DNA of 32,497 nucleotides. Source: Acetofilamentum sp. (GTDB lineage Bacteria > Bacteroidota > Bacteroidia > Bacteroidales > DYOH01). The notes beneath the pieces are model-generated. The model saw only the letters and a list, made by a program, of their open reading frames with translations, did no database searches and was not told where the DNA came from. The position numbers were made by a program, and so were the translations under genes. Below are positions 8,530-17,368 of this stretch, one piece after another. The DNA lies in assembly GCA_020720625.1 (NCBI GenBank), contig DYOH01000039.1, positions 1-32,497 on the forward strand, in the 5' to 3' direction. Each line of letters starts with the position of its first letter. Within the stretch, counting starts at the first letter, position 1.

Positions 8530-10077
8530 TTATAGCGGAATATTGCCGTGTTTTTTCTTTGGCAGATTTCCCACTTTGTTTTCAAGCATTTTAAATCCCC
8601 TGATTAAACGCTGACGGGTAAATTGGGGTTCTATAATTTCATCGATATAACCTCTGGCGGCAGCAGCATAAGGGTTGGCAAAGCGGTCTTTGTATTCTTC
8701 TTCTTTCATAGCCAGCATTTCTTCCGGATTGGCTGCCTCCTGAATTTCTTTTTTAAAGATAATTTCTGTTGCTCCTTTGGCTCCCATTACGGCAATTTCG
8801 GCCGATGGCCAGGCAAAGTTGAGGTCGGCACCAATGTGTTTCGAATTCATTACATCGTAGGCACCTCCATACGCTTTTCTGGTAATCAGACTTATGCGTG
8901 GCACTGTGGCTTCCGAAAAGGCGTAAAGCAATTTGGCGCCATTGGTAATAATGGCGTTCCATTCCTGGTCTGTTCCAGGTAAGAAGCCCGGAACGTCAAC
9001 AAATACAAGTAGCGGAATATTAAAGGCATCGCAAAAGCGCACAAAACGTGCTGCTTTTTTAGAGCTGTGTATATCGAGCACGCCGGCTAAAAAGGCTGGT
9101 TGATTGGCCACAATACCTATGCTCTTGCCTGCTAAGCGCGCAAAACCAACGACTATATTTTCGGCAAAATCTTTATTCACCTCCAAAAAGCTTTTGCTAT
9201 CTACTATTTTGCATATTACATCTTTAATGTCGTAGGGTGTATTTGGGTTTTCGGGAACTACATTGTTTAGTTCTTCGCGAATATCGTTGCCCGCTTCGTA
9301 GGGCAAGTCGGGGGCGTTTTCCTCACAATTTTGGGGCAAATAGGAGAGTAGTTTTTTTATTTTTTCTATCGCATCTACTTCGTTTGGAGCCGAGAAGTGA
9401 GCCACCCCGGATTTGATACTATGCGCACTTGCGCCACCAAGGTCTTCGGAGCTTACTTCTTCGTGGGTTACCGTTTTTACAACATTGGGGCCGGTTACAA
9501 ACATATAGCTGCTATGTTCTACCATGATATTGAAATCGGTTATGGCCGGACTATACACTGCTCCGCCTGCACATGGTCCTAAAATGGCCGATATTTGCGG
9601 AATTACGCCGCTGGCAAGTGTATTGCGGTAAAAAATGTCGGCATAACCTCCCAGAGACACTACTCCTTCCTGAATACGTGCACCACCCGAATCGTTGAGT
9701 CCTATCATAGGAGCTCCATTTTTTATGGCCAAATCCATTATTTTTACAATTTTTTCCGCATGAGCTTCCGACAAAGAGCCTCCTAATACAGTAAAATCCT
9801 GCGAAAATACATACACCAAACGGCCATTAACAGTACCGTAACCTGTAACTACGCCATCGCCCAAAAAAGTCTGTTTATCCAGGCCAAAATCGCGGCTTCG
9901 GTGGCTTACCAGCATTCCTAATTCCTGAAAACTATCCCTGTCGAGCAAAAGTTCTATGCGCTCGCGGGCAGTTAATTTTCCTTTTTTGTGCTGGGCTTCA
10001 ATTTTATCATCGCCGCCACCTTTCTTGGCCAATTCAATCTGGCGATTCAGGTATTCGAGTGTATTTTTTTCGTGCAT
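8530..10077 (-). CDS. mmdA: Acyl-CoA carboxyltransferase subunit (methylmalonyl-CoA decarboxylase alpha / propionyl-CoA carboxylase beta)
   Basis: A 515-residue carboxyltransferase, the usual length for this family. It moves a carboxyl group between biotin and propionyl- or methylmalonyl-CoA, cytoplasmic or docked to a membrane decarboxylase complex. The N-terminal half has [13 protein letters not shown] and the acyl-CoA oxyanion-loop region SGGARIQEG followed by [12 protein letters not shown]. The C-terminal half has [13 protein letters not shown] and ARGYIDEII near the end. Bacteroidota carry this protein for the propionate (succinate) pathway. Which of the two activities it serves cannot be told from this subunit, because no biotin carrier, gamma/delta subunit or biotin carboxylase gene is adjacent. 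It is a single-gene unit with a terminator just downstream. Confidence 0.92.
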   Translation of the reverse strand: MHEKNTLEYLNRQIELAKKGGGDDKIEAQHKKGKLTARERIELLLDRDSFQELGMLVSHRSRDFGLDKQTFLGDGVVTGYGTVNGRLVYVFSQDFTVLGGSLSEAHAEKIVKIMDLAIKNGAPMIGLNDSGGARIQEGVVSLGGYADIFYRNTLASGVIPQISAILGPCAGGAVYSPAITDFNIMVEHSSYMFVTGPNVVKTVTHEEVSSEDLGGASAHSIKSGVAHFSAPNEVDAIEKIKKLLSYLPQNCEENAPDLPYEAGNDIREELNNVVPENPNTPYDIKDVICKIVDSKSFLEVNKDFAENIVVGFARLAGKSIGIVANQPAFLAGVLDIHSSKKAARFVRFCDAFNIPLLVFVDVPGFLPGTDQEWNAIITNGAKLLYAFSEATVPRISLITRKAYGGAYDVMNSKHIGADLNFAWPSAEIAVMGAKGATEIIFKKEIQEAANPEEMLAMKEEEYKDRFANPYAAAARGYIDEIIEPQFTRQRLIRGFKMLENKVGNLPKKKHGNIPL

Positions 10078-10435
10078 TTTCTTATTTTTTTCCTGATAAC
10101 AAATATACTAATATTTCGATATTATATGCAATCGTGGCCAAAATATGTGGGCAATGAACCCGGAATCAAGTACTGGTCATAGTTTTTAAGACATAAATAA
10201 GCAGCAAAGTATAAAAAAGCCTCGAGTTCAGGAATTACAATTCAAAAGAAGGACTTGTTATAAACATATTGATTGAATCAGGATAAGAATATTTTTGGAA
10301 ATAAAATTTGTTGTTTTAAATCAGCAGAAAATGCTATTTGTTTGTAATGTAATTCGTAGTTTTATCAGCAGTATAAACTTAGCTGGAGAATGTTGGCATT
10401 CTTAATAAAGGAATTCTTGTGCTTGAATATATATC
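10078..10435. other. Intergenic stretch without a recognised gene
   Basis: AT-rich non-coding DNA upstream of the carboxyltransferase (minus) and of the GxxExxY remnant. No long ORF, RNA fold or strong promoter match was found by eye. The divergent arrangement means the carboxyltransferase promoter should lie in its first hundred bases. Confidence 0.5.
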
Positions 10436-10687
10436 ATGGAAATTCATAATCAAATGGGAACCAGTTTTTTGGAAATTGCGGATAAAGATGCTTCTGAATA
10501 TGAATTTTGGAATCATGGATTTCCTTTCGAAAGGGAAGAAATTTTAAAGTTACTTATTAAGACATTGTTTCTATCGTCAAATTCTTCATCTCATCAAATT
10601 TCACATTTTGCTTATAAATTTTTACTAAAATTCTATTCTATCCTTAAAGATATTTTTAATTTCGCACTCGTATATTTTAAATTATAA
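10436..10687 (+). pseudogene. GxxExxY-family remnant
   Basis: The first 38 or so residues match the N-terminus of GxxExxY proteins, whose usual pattern is MEIHNELGPGFLE followed by a Y..AL..E segment and GIPFERE. Here it reads MEIHNQMGTSFLE, then EYEFWNHGFPFEREEILK. The conserved Tyr of GxxExxY is replaced (FLEIADKDA), and everything after FEREEILK is unrelated low-complexity sequence lacking the YKG / IADF / VEIKA block that should follow. It is therefore a truncated relic about a third of family length. The family's function is unknown, though a nuclease-like fold has been proposed. It lies just upstream of gcvP but is unlikely to be functional. Confidence 0.6.
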
Positions 10688-10712
10688 GTAAAACAGACTA
10701 AAAAATTGATAT

Positions 10713-13610
10713 ATGGCAAAAGATACTTTTGTAGACCGTCATATTGGGCCAAGAGATTATGAACTAAGCGAAATGCTTCAATCTATTGGCGTTGAAACTG
10801 CCGACCAACTCATAGATCAAACTATTCCGGCGCATATTCGTTTGGAAAACGAGCTCGATATAGTGCCTGCGATAGCAGAAAACGAATTGTTAAACAAAAT
10901 CCGGGCGATTGGTTTCAAAAACAAAATTTTCAGAAGTTATATCGGATTGGGATATTATAATACCATCATGCCTGCTGTAATTCAAAGAAATATTTTGGAG
11001 AATCCGGGTTGGTATACATCTTATACTCCTTATCAGGCCGAAATTTCGCAAGGTCGTTTAGAGGCTTTGCTTAATTTTCAGACCATGGTGAGTGAGCTCA
11101 CTGCGCTGCCCATGACTAATGCATCTTTGCTCGATGAGGCTACTGCCGCTTCCGAGGCCATGCTGATGGCTTTTCATTTGCGATCAAAAAATCAGCAAAA
11201 AAACAATGTCATGAAGTTTTTTGTGGATACAGAGGTATTTCCGCATACTATCGATGTATTGAAAACACGTGCCATTCCGCTTGGCATTGAGCTCGACATC
11301 CGGGAATATCAACAAAGCCCGCTCAACGAAACTTATTTTGGTGCATTGATACAATATCCAAATGCAAAAGGCGAAATTGAAGACTATAAGGATTTTGTGC
11401 AAAAAGCCAAGGAAAAAGAGATTTTTGTTGTGGTTGCTGCCGATTTACTTAGCCTTACTATTTTAACGCCTCCCGGACAATGGGGTGCCGATGCAGTTTG
11501 TGGTTCTACTCAGCGCTTTGGTTTGCCAATGGGATTTGGTGGCCCACATGCCGGGTTTTTTGCTACAAAAGAAGAGTATAAAAGAAATATTCCCGGTCGT
11601 ATTATTGGGGTTTCTAAGGATGTAAAAGATAAGCCTGCTTTGCGAATGGCTCTCCAAACCAGAGAACAACATATTAAGCGCGAAAAAGCTACTTCAAATA
11701 TTTGTACTGCTCAGGCTTTGCTGGCTATTATGAGTGGAATGTATGGTGTATACCACGGGGCCGAAGGGCTAAAAAGTATTGCCTGGCAAGCGCATTATTC
11801 TGCTGCAACCCTTGAAAGCGAATTACGCGAGTTGGGCTACAACCAGGGTAATAAAAATTATTTTGATACTTTAGGTATTATTCTTCCCGAAGGAATTACA
11901 ACTGAGCAAATTAAGAAATTGGCATTGGCTAATGAAATTAATTTTTACTATCCGGATAATAATACCGTAAGTATCGCAATGGATCAAACTGTATCTGTGA
12001 ACGATATCAATGATATAATTCATATTTTTGCATCGGCTGTACATTGCGAAGCAACCGATTTAAGTGCATTAACCGAAAAACAGACTTTCGACAATAAATT
12101 TGCTCGTAAGGGTGAATTACTTAGCCAAAAAGTTTTCCGTAACTATCGTTCGGAAACCGATATGATGCGTTATATCAAGAAACTTGAGCGTAAAGACCTT
12201 TCATTGGCTCACAGCATGATTTCCTTAGGTTCATGCACCATGAAACTGAATGCCGCCGCCGAATTGCTGCCGCTTAGCTGGCCCGAATTTGGCGCTTTGC
12301 ATCCTTTTGTACCGCAAGAACAAGCGGCTGGGTATTATGAAATGTTTACCGAATTGCGAAATGATTTAAAGGCTGTTACCGGATTCGAAGATATTTCGTT
12401 TCAGCCAAACTCAGGTGCTTCGGGTGAGTATGCCGGTTTGATGGTGATTCGTGCTTATCATTTAAGCCGTGGTGAAAATATGCGTAATGTCTGCTTAATC
12501 CCTTCGTCGGCTCATGGCACAAACCCTGCAAGTGCTGTTATGGCGGGTTTTGATGTGGTAATTGTAAAATGCGACGAAAATGGTAATGTAGATGTGGCTG
12601 ATTTAAAGGAAAAAGCACAAAAATATGCGGCTAATCTCGGAGTGTTTATGGTAACATATCCTTCAACACACGGCGTTTTTGAGAGTGCCATTATGGAAAT
12701 GTGCGATATTATACACCAAAATGGTGGTCAAGTATATATGGATGGTGCTAACATGAATGCACAGGTGGGTTATACTAGTCCGGCACGTATTGGCGCCGAC
12801 GTTTGTCACCTGAATTTGCACAAAACCTTTGCCATTCCACATGGTGGCGGCGGTCCGGGTGTTGGCCCTATCGGTGTGGCTAAGCATCTTACCGAGTTTT
12901 TGCCTGGACATAGTGTTGTGAAAATTCTGGAACGCTCTACAACCGCTGTTTCGGCTGCTCCTTATGGCAGTGCAAGCATTTTAACCATTTCTTATGCTTA
13001 TATTAAAATGTTGGGTGCTTCCGGATTAAAAGAAGCAACCAAAATGGCTATCGTAAATGCCAATTATCTGGCTTCTAAACTTAAAAATTACTACAACATT
13101 TTATACACCGGCGAAAATGGACGTGTGGCTCACGAAATGATTCTCGATTGTCGTCCGTTTAAAGCAATGGCCAATGTATTGGAGATTGATATTGCCAAAC
13201 GCCTTATGGATTATGGTTTCCATGCTCCAACGGTGTCGTTTCCTGTACATGGTACTTTAATGGTGGAACCAACTGAGAGCGAATCTAAAGCTGAACTCGA
13301 CAGATTTATCGATGCTATGATTAGCATTCATGCTGAGATTATGGAAATTAAAGATGGTGTGGCCGATAAAGATGATAATGTGCTGAAAAATGCACCTCAC
13401 ACCATGTTCGAAACTTCGGCCAACGAGTGGAATCATGCTTACAGTAGAGAAAAAGCTGCTTTCCCCTTAAACTGGATTGTCGAGAATAAATTTTGGCCAA
13501 GTGTGGCTCGTATCGATGATGCTTATGGCGACAGAAATCTATTTTGCACTTGTTTGCCGCTGGAAGAATATGCCGAACTGAAAATTAAAACGGCTACCGT
13601 AAATGTTTGA
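10713..13610 (+). CDS. gcvP: Glycine dehydrogenase (decarboxylating), P protein
   Basis: A 965-residue, single-chain P protein of the glycine cleavage system, full family length. It decarboxylates glycine with pyridoxal phosphate and passes the aminomethyl group to the lipoyl H protein in the cytoplasm. The N-terminal half starts FVDRHIGPRDYELSEML, with YIGLGYYNTIMPAVIQRNIL and TPYQAEISQGRLEALLNFQT. The C-terminal half holds SMISLGSCTMKLNA, QPNSGASGEYAGL and the PLP-lysine motif LNLHKTFAIPHGGGGPG near residue 706. The start ATG at 10713 begins the conserved N-terminus directly. No gcvT, gcvH or lpd gene is adjacent, so the system is dispersed in this genome. No glycine riboswitch was recognised upstream. 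Confidence 0.98.
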   Translation: MAKDTFVDRHIGPRDYELSEMLQSIGVETADQLIDQTIPAHIRLENELDIVPAIAENELLNKIRAIGFKNKIFRSYIGLGYYNTIMPAVIQRNILENPGWYTSYTPYQAEISQGRLEALLNFQTMVSELTALPMTNASLLDEATAASEAMLMAFHLRSKNQQKNNVMKFFVDTEVFPHTIDVLKTRAIPLGIELDIREYQQSPLNETYFGALIQYPNAKGEIEDYKDFVQKAKEKEIFVVVAADLLSLTILTPPGQWGADAVCGSTQRFGLPMGFGGPHAGFFATKEEYKRNIPGRIIGVSKDVKDKPALRMALQTREQHIKREKATSNICTAQALLAIMSGMYGVYHGAEGLKSIAWQAHYSAATLESELRELGYNQGNKNYFDTLGIILPEGITTEQIKKLALANEINFYYPDNNTVSIAMDQTVSVNDINDIIHIFASAVHCEATDLSALTEKQTFDNKFARKGELLSQKVFRNYRSETDMMRYIKKLERKDLSLAHSMISLGSCTMKLNAAAELLPLSWPEFGALHPFVPQEQAAGYYEMFTELRNDLKAVTGFEDISFQPNSGASGEYAGLMVIRAYHLSRGENMRNVCLIPSSAHGTNPASAVMAGFDVVIVKCDENGNVDVADLKEKAQKYAANLGVFMVTYPSTHGVFESAIMEMCDIIHQNGGQVYMDGANMNAQVGYTSPARIGADVCHLNLHKTFAIPHGGGGPGVGPIGVAKHLTEFLPGHSVVKILERSTTAVSAAPYGSASILTISYAYIKMLGASGLKEATKMAIVNANYLASKLKNYYNILYTGENGRVAHEMILDCRPFKAMANVLEIDIAKRLMDYGFHAPTVSFPVHGTLMVEPTESESKAELDRFIDAMISIHAEIMEIKDGVADKDDNVLKNAPHTMFETSANEWNHAYSREKAAFPLNWIVENKFWPSVARIDDAYGDRNLFCTCLPLEEYAELKIKTATVNV

Positions 13611-13647
13611 TTAGTAGTTAATATATAGGATTATTTTTATAAAGAAC

Positions 13648-13678
13648 TGCCTTTCTTTGTTGGGGGGCATTTTTTTTT
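13648..13678 (+). terminator. Intrinsic terminator after gcvP
   Basis: TGCCTTT pairs with GGGGGCA (three G-U pairs) around an eight-base loop and is followed immediately by nine Ts at 13670-13678. It lies 38 bases after the gcvP stop, before the convergent recO gene. Confidence 0.6.
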
Positions 13679-13720
13679 GGAAATTTTTATTTCGGATTGC
13701 ATTTTCTGCCATCAAAAGGT

Positions 13721-14446
13721 TTAATCGAATATATCGTTTAATACTTTTAGTGCATTTATTTCACCAAATCCATCCAGATGCAGTCTGTAAAATATGATCC
13801 ACTTTTCAAGAAAACTTTGGCGCAATGCCCTACTTATTTTAAGAGCGCTTAGTGTGCTCAGATCTGCATTTAGCAAGTTCCGGAGCAAATTACTTTCTTC
13901 GAGGCTGAGCATGTATAAATTAATTTTGAAATCGGCACCAAATTTTCCGGATTGTAAATTAAAGTAGGCATTTGTATCGCTGTAATTAAGTTGGGGCACA
14001 AATCCTAAAAATCGTGTAAGCTTTACCAAAAAATAGAGGTGAAAATTGGCCATGCCAACAGATAATTGGTCGAGCGCCAACAAATGTGTTTTGATAAAGT
14101 CGAACAAGTTGTAATTGCTCTCTTCTTCGCGAATGGCTTTATTCAGCACCTCTGCCAGAAAAAGGGCAATGGTGCTTTTTTCTGTGATGAAAGGAATTTC
14201 GCTGTACATGGGAGCCAACATAAAATTACGCAAACTTTGCATGCTCCGGTTGTTTTTGTATTCTATTTCGGCATCAATAAGACTTAAAACATTGAGCATG
14301 CTGCGTTTGTGCCGGTTTTTTTTCCCGCTTAGGCCTTTGAGCATAATGCTTATGCGCCCAAACTCACGGGTGTATAATTGCACAATGATGCTATTGTCGT
14401 TATACCTTAAGTGATGAAGCACAATGGCCTCCGTTTTGCTAAGCAT
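13721..14446 (-). CDS. recO: DNA repair protein RecO
   Basis: A 241-residue RecO, the mediator that anneals single strands and helps load RecA in the RecFOR pathway. The N-terminal OB-fold is clear (TEAIVLHHLRYNDNSIIVQL, then FGRISIMLKGL), followed by the basic stretch SGKKNRHKRSMLN. The C-terminal helical domain includes LVKLTRFLGFVPQL. The four zinc-binding cysteines present in many RecO proteins are absent, as is common in Bacteroidota. The ATG (14444-14446) abuts the stop codon of the upstream porZ-like gene (14447-14449), so the two are probably co-transcribed and translationally coupled. Confidence 0.93.
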   Translation of the reverse strand: MLSKTEAIVLHHLRYNDNSIIVQLYTREFGRISIMLKGLSGKKNRHKRSMLNVLSLIDAEIEYKNNRSMQSLRNFMLAPMYSEIPFITEKSTIALFLAEVLNKAIREEESNYNLFDFIKTHLLALDQLSVGMANFHLYFLVKLTRFLGFVPQLNYSDTNAYFNLQSGKFGADFKINLYMLSLEESNLLRNLLNADLSTLSALKISRALRQSFLEKWIIFYRLHLDGFGEINALKVLNDIFD

Positions 14447-16777
14447 TTAGTTGAAAAAAAGAATTTTGCTTACATAGGTTTTGGTGCCATCCGAATTGCT
14501 GCTAAAAACCAAATAAACTCCCGATGCCGCCCTTTCTCCGCGCAAGTTGCTTCCGTTCCATTGGGCTTGTCCGCCAAGTGCTTTGGTTTCAAATACCAGA
14601 TTGCCGGCCATATCAGTAATTTTTACATTTACATTGCTTACCAGTCCGGTTATGGTTATTATTCCGTTGTAGGATGGTAGCACTGGATTTGGATACACGT
14701 ATACATCAAAATAATCGGCATGCCCTGTGGTGGCTGTGCCTTTGTAAGATACAATGCCTTTGTCGGTGGCAAAAAAAACTTCTCCGGTATTTTCGTTAAT
14801 CTCAATATCGCGTATGGTATTAGAAATGAGCGGACTGTTTTTCGTATTGAAAGAGACAATGGTTTGCTGGCCATCGGCGCTAAGCAAAAACACACCTCCA
14901 CCTGCGGTACCAATCCATTTGCGGTTGGCTCCGTCTACGGCAATGCTTGTTACGCTTTGGGTTTCGAGTAAATATTGCACTACCGAATCGTTTTCCTCTT
15001 CGTATACTTTCAAGCGTGTGGCATAGAAATTCTGGTTTTCTTTAAATCCTGCGGGATTGAAATAACTCAGAACACCTTTGTCGCTTCCCAACCAAATTGT
15101 GCCATCCAAATCTTTGGCAATACAGTATATTTGGTTGGTGATGAGTTCTCCTGTTTCGTCGCGGATATCCAGCTGTTTGTAAAAATCGTCGGAAATATCT
15201 GCCACGCTGAAATTGTCGTTGTAGACAAATAGACCATAACCACGGGGTAATACCATCCATTTCTGGTTATAATCGTCGATGAGCATTTCGCCCATGGTTT
15301 GTGCGTTGATAGCATTTCCCACCGGAAAACTAATCCAGTTTCCATTTGTCTGTAACACGTGAAGCGCATTTGACACCCCCGAATTGTTTACCCATAATTG
15401 GTTGGCTGCATCGAAAGCCATTCCTCCTATACGCACAAATCCTTCGGTAAATGGGCTGATATTTTCGAGTGGGCTATTTTGGTGGTTATGGATTTTCACC
15501 AACTCAAAGTTCTTAAATTCGTAGAGTCCGTCGCTCCAGGTAGCACCAAAAATATGGTTTGGGTTGTATGGATTGATGCATAGATTTATTAAATCGCGCC
15601 CTTTCTCGTTCCACAAAAAGTTGGAATTCCAGTTCTCATCGAAAAATCTGTGTAAACCAGCTGTTTGAAACGAGTTGTTCCAGGCTAAATCCACTGCCCC
15701 GGGGGCAACATAAAGATAATCTCCCTTCGATTTGATATTAAAAGCATCCGAATACAAAGGACCATTCGGATATATACTCCTAAACTGCTGATTTTCGTAG
15801 ATTACCAAACCCAGATATTCATCGGCAAAATATAGGTTATCGCCCTGAGCAATAATTTGGTTGGGATAAAAGTCGCCGAATCCATAGGTGTTGATTTCTG
15901 TTTTCAACACAAAATTGTCGGTGTAAATACGGGCACTTTGGGGTAGCAATACATAAAATTGCTTATTCTGATAATAGAATTGTTTGGGCTTTTCTGTGAG
16001 CAATAATTCATTTGTCCAATTATTTTGCAGGCTGTAGATGTGGAATGCCGTATCGCTTCTCGTGCAAAGGGTCACAAAATCCGCTGTGCCGCACATGTAT
16101 AAGCTTTCTTGAGTTCCGGTTGGCAATGATACTTGCTTCCATTGTGCTACATCGGCAAGAAAGCGATTTTTTACGCCCGCTTTTTTTATGATATTATCCA
16201 TTAGCACATAAATCGTGTCGCCGGCAATATGTACGTTCTTTACATTCTCTTGTTGACCATTATTGCCTACGAAATAACTTTCTTTGATTTCCTTTCGCTG
16301 CAAATCTACTACCGAAACTCCATAAGATGCTGCCAAATAGGCAAAATTATCATAAATGAATATTTGATTGATATTTACTGAACCTAATTCGGTTTTGTTT
16401 CGAATATCGGGAATATTAATCACATTGCCATTGTCGTAGATTATATCCATATTGCCATTGCTGTAGGCCAGCAGATGCAAATTTTGGGTGGCAGAATAGG
16501 CCATATCGGATATTCCGAAATCCGAAAGTACTGATATTTTAGATAGTTTCTCAATTTCGCGCGTAGAATTGTCGTAAACAAATAGGGCTTCGGGGGTTGA
16601 TGCAAATACACTACTCCCGGAGATACTTATTTTACGTACGTGCGAATAAGCCAGGTGGTCGCGCCACTCGCCTATGCCTATTTGCGCATCGCTCAATTGC
16701 GATTGCATCAATAGTATCAGAAATAGAAAAACTGATAAGCGATGCGATTTATGTTTGCTTATGCTATACTCTTTCAT
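14447..16777 (-). CDS. porZ: PorZ-like T9SS protein with beta-propellers and type A sorting domain
   Basis: A 776-residue exported protein. It has a Sec signal peptide (to about residue 32, cleavage near SDAQ), then the PorZ-like opening IGIGEWRDHLAYSHVRKISI. Two stretches of beta-propeller blades follow (about 35-680; for example GTIWLGSDKGVLSYF and RKWIGTAGGGVFLLS). The end is a T9SS type A C-terminal domain (VYVYPNPVLPSYNGIITI ... GERAASGVYLV, about 690-776). PorZ is a component of the cell-surface attachment complex with PorU, PorV and PorQ. It helps the sortase transfer T9SS cargo to A-type LPS, and its own C-terminal domain is retained. The length and the propeller-plus-CTD plan match. 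Alternatives are other two-component-regulator-propeller proteins, but the opening motif and the recO linkage favour PorZ. Confidence 0.85.
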   Translation of the reverse strand: MKEYSISKHKSHRLSVFLFLILLMQSQLSDAQIGIGEWRDHLAYSHVRKISISGSSVFASTPEALFVYDNSTREIEKLSKISVLSDFGISDMAYSATQNLHLLAYSNGNMDIIYDNGNVINIPDIRNKTELGSVNINQIFIYDNFAYLAASYGVSVVDLQRKEIKESYFVGNNGQQENVKNVHIAGDTIYVLMDNIIKKAGVKNRFLADVAQWKQVSLPTGTQESLYMCGTADFVTLCTRSDTAFHIYSLQNNWTNELLLTEKPKQFYYQNKQFYVLLPQSARIYTDNFVLKTEINTYGFGDFYPNQIIAQGDNLYFADEYLGLVIYENQQFRSIYPNGPLYSDAFNIKSKGDYLYVAPGAVDLAWNNSFQTAGLHRFFDENWNSNFLWNEKGRDLINLCINPYNPNHIFGATWSDGLYEFKNFELVKIHNHQNSPLENISPFTEGFVRIGGMAFDAANQLWVNNSGVSNALHVLQTNGNWISFPVGNAINAQTMGEMLIDDYNQKWMVLPRGYGLFVYNDNFSVADISDDFYKQLDIRDETGELITNQIYCIAKDLDGTIWLGSDKGVLSYFNPAGFKENQNFYATRLKVYEEENDSVVQYLLETQSVTSIAVDGANRKWIGTAGGGVFLLSADGQQTIVSFNTKNSPLISNTIRDIEINENTGEVFFATDKGIVSYKGTATTGHADYFDVYVYPNPVLPSYNGIITITGLVSNVNVKITDMAGNLVFETKALGGQAQWNGSNLRGERAASGVYLVFSSNSDGTKTYVSKILFFN

Positions 16778-17368
16778 GCAATAAAATCACTATTCTGTTT
16801 CCGCCTTAAAAGTATAAAAAAATATGGGAATGGACGTTTTATGTTTAATGATGCCCTTTTTTTTGTGAATATAGCGTCATATTGTTAATCAAATTTACCT
16901 GTTATTACATTTTTACTGAAAAATGCTTGTGAATTTTATAAAATATGGTATTTGACACTATATTTGATAGGGCAAAATGTAAGCTACAATATGCATAAAG
17001 CTATCATTTTAAGAATATAAATGCAGAAAATCCCATCTAAGTGAAGCTTCTCCGGATAGAATTTTAGGGTTTGCCTGCACTAAAGCTTTTTGCAAAAAAA
17101 AACTCAGAAAATTGAAAGAACATCAGAACCATCACTTTAGTGATTTTTCTGCTTTAAGCCATGTATCATCAAATCTATTCTTTAAATAATTGTCTTATAG
17201 GTTGTTGAATAGTAAAAAATAGATTAATTGTATATAAAATTGGCCATTCAATTCTGTTATTTCACATTGCTTAAGCAGATAGTACTTGAACGTACGGTGT
17301 TCTGTACTTGTTCCGGTGTTGGAATAAGAGAATCCCGAAATTGAATTATATTGAAAGTTTAATCACTA
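16778..17368. other. Intergenic stretch, 591 bp
   Basis: Between the porZ start (minus) and the phosphatase gene end (minus). It should hold the porZ promoter, but no confident -33/-7 pair was found. The only clear structure is an imperfect hairpin at 17124-17151. No ORF with family resemblance was recognised. Confidence 0.5.
17124..17151. repeat. Imperfect hairpin downstream of the phosphatase gene
   Basis: CAGAAccATCACT pairs with AGTGATttTTCTG around a two-base loop: 11 pairs with two internal mismatches. It contains the 10-mer ACTTTAGTGA, which also lies inside the perfect hairpin upstream of the same gene (19831-19863). It could be a distal terminator or a shared protein-binding site. 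Confidence 0.4.

Noticed and set aside
10380-10712. Glycine riboswitch upstream of gcvP
   Set aside because: No tandem aptamer-like conserved core could be recognised, and the interval is largely taken up by the GxxExxY relic.
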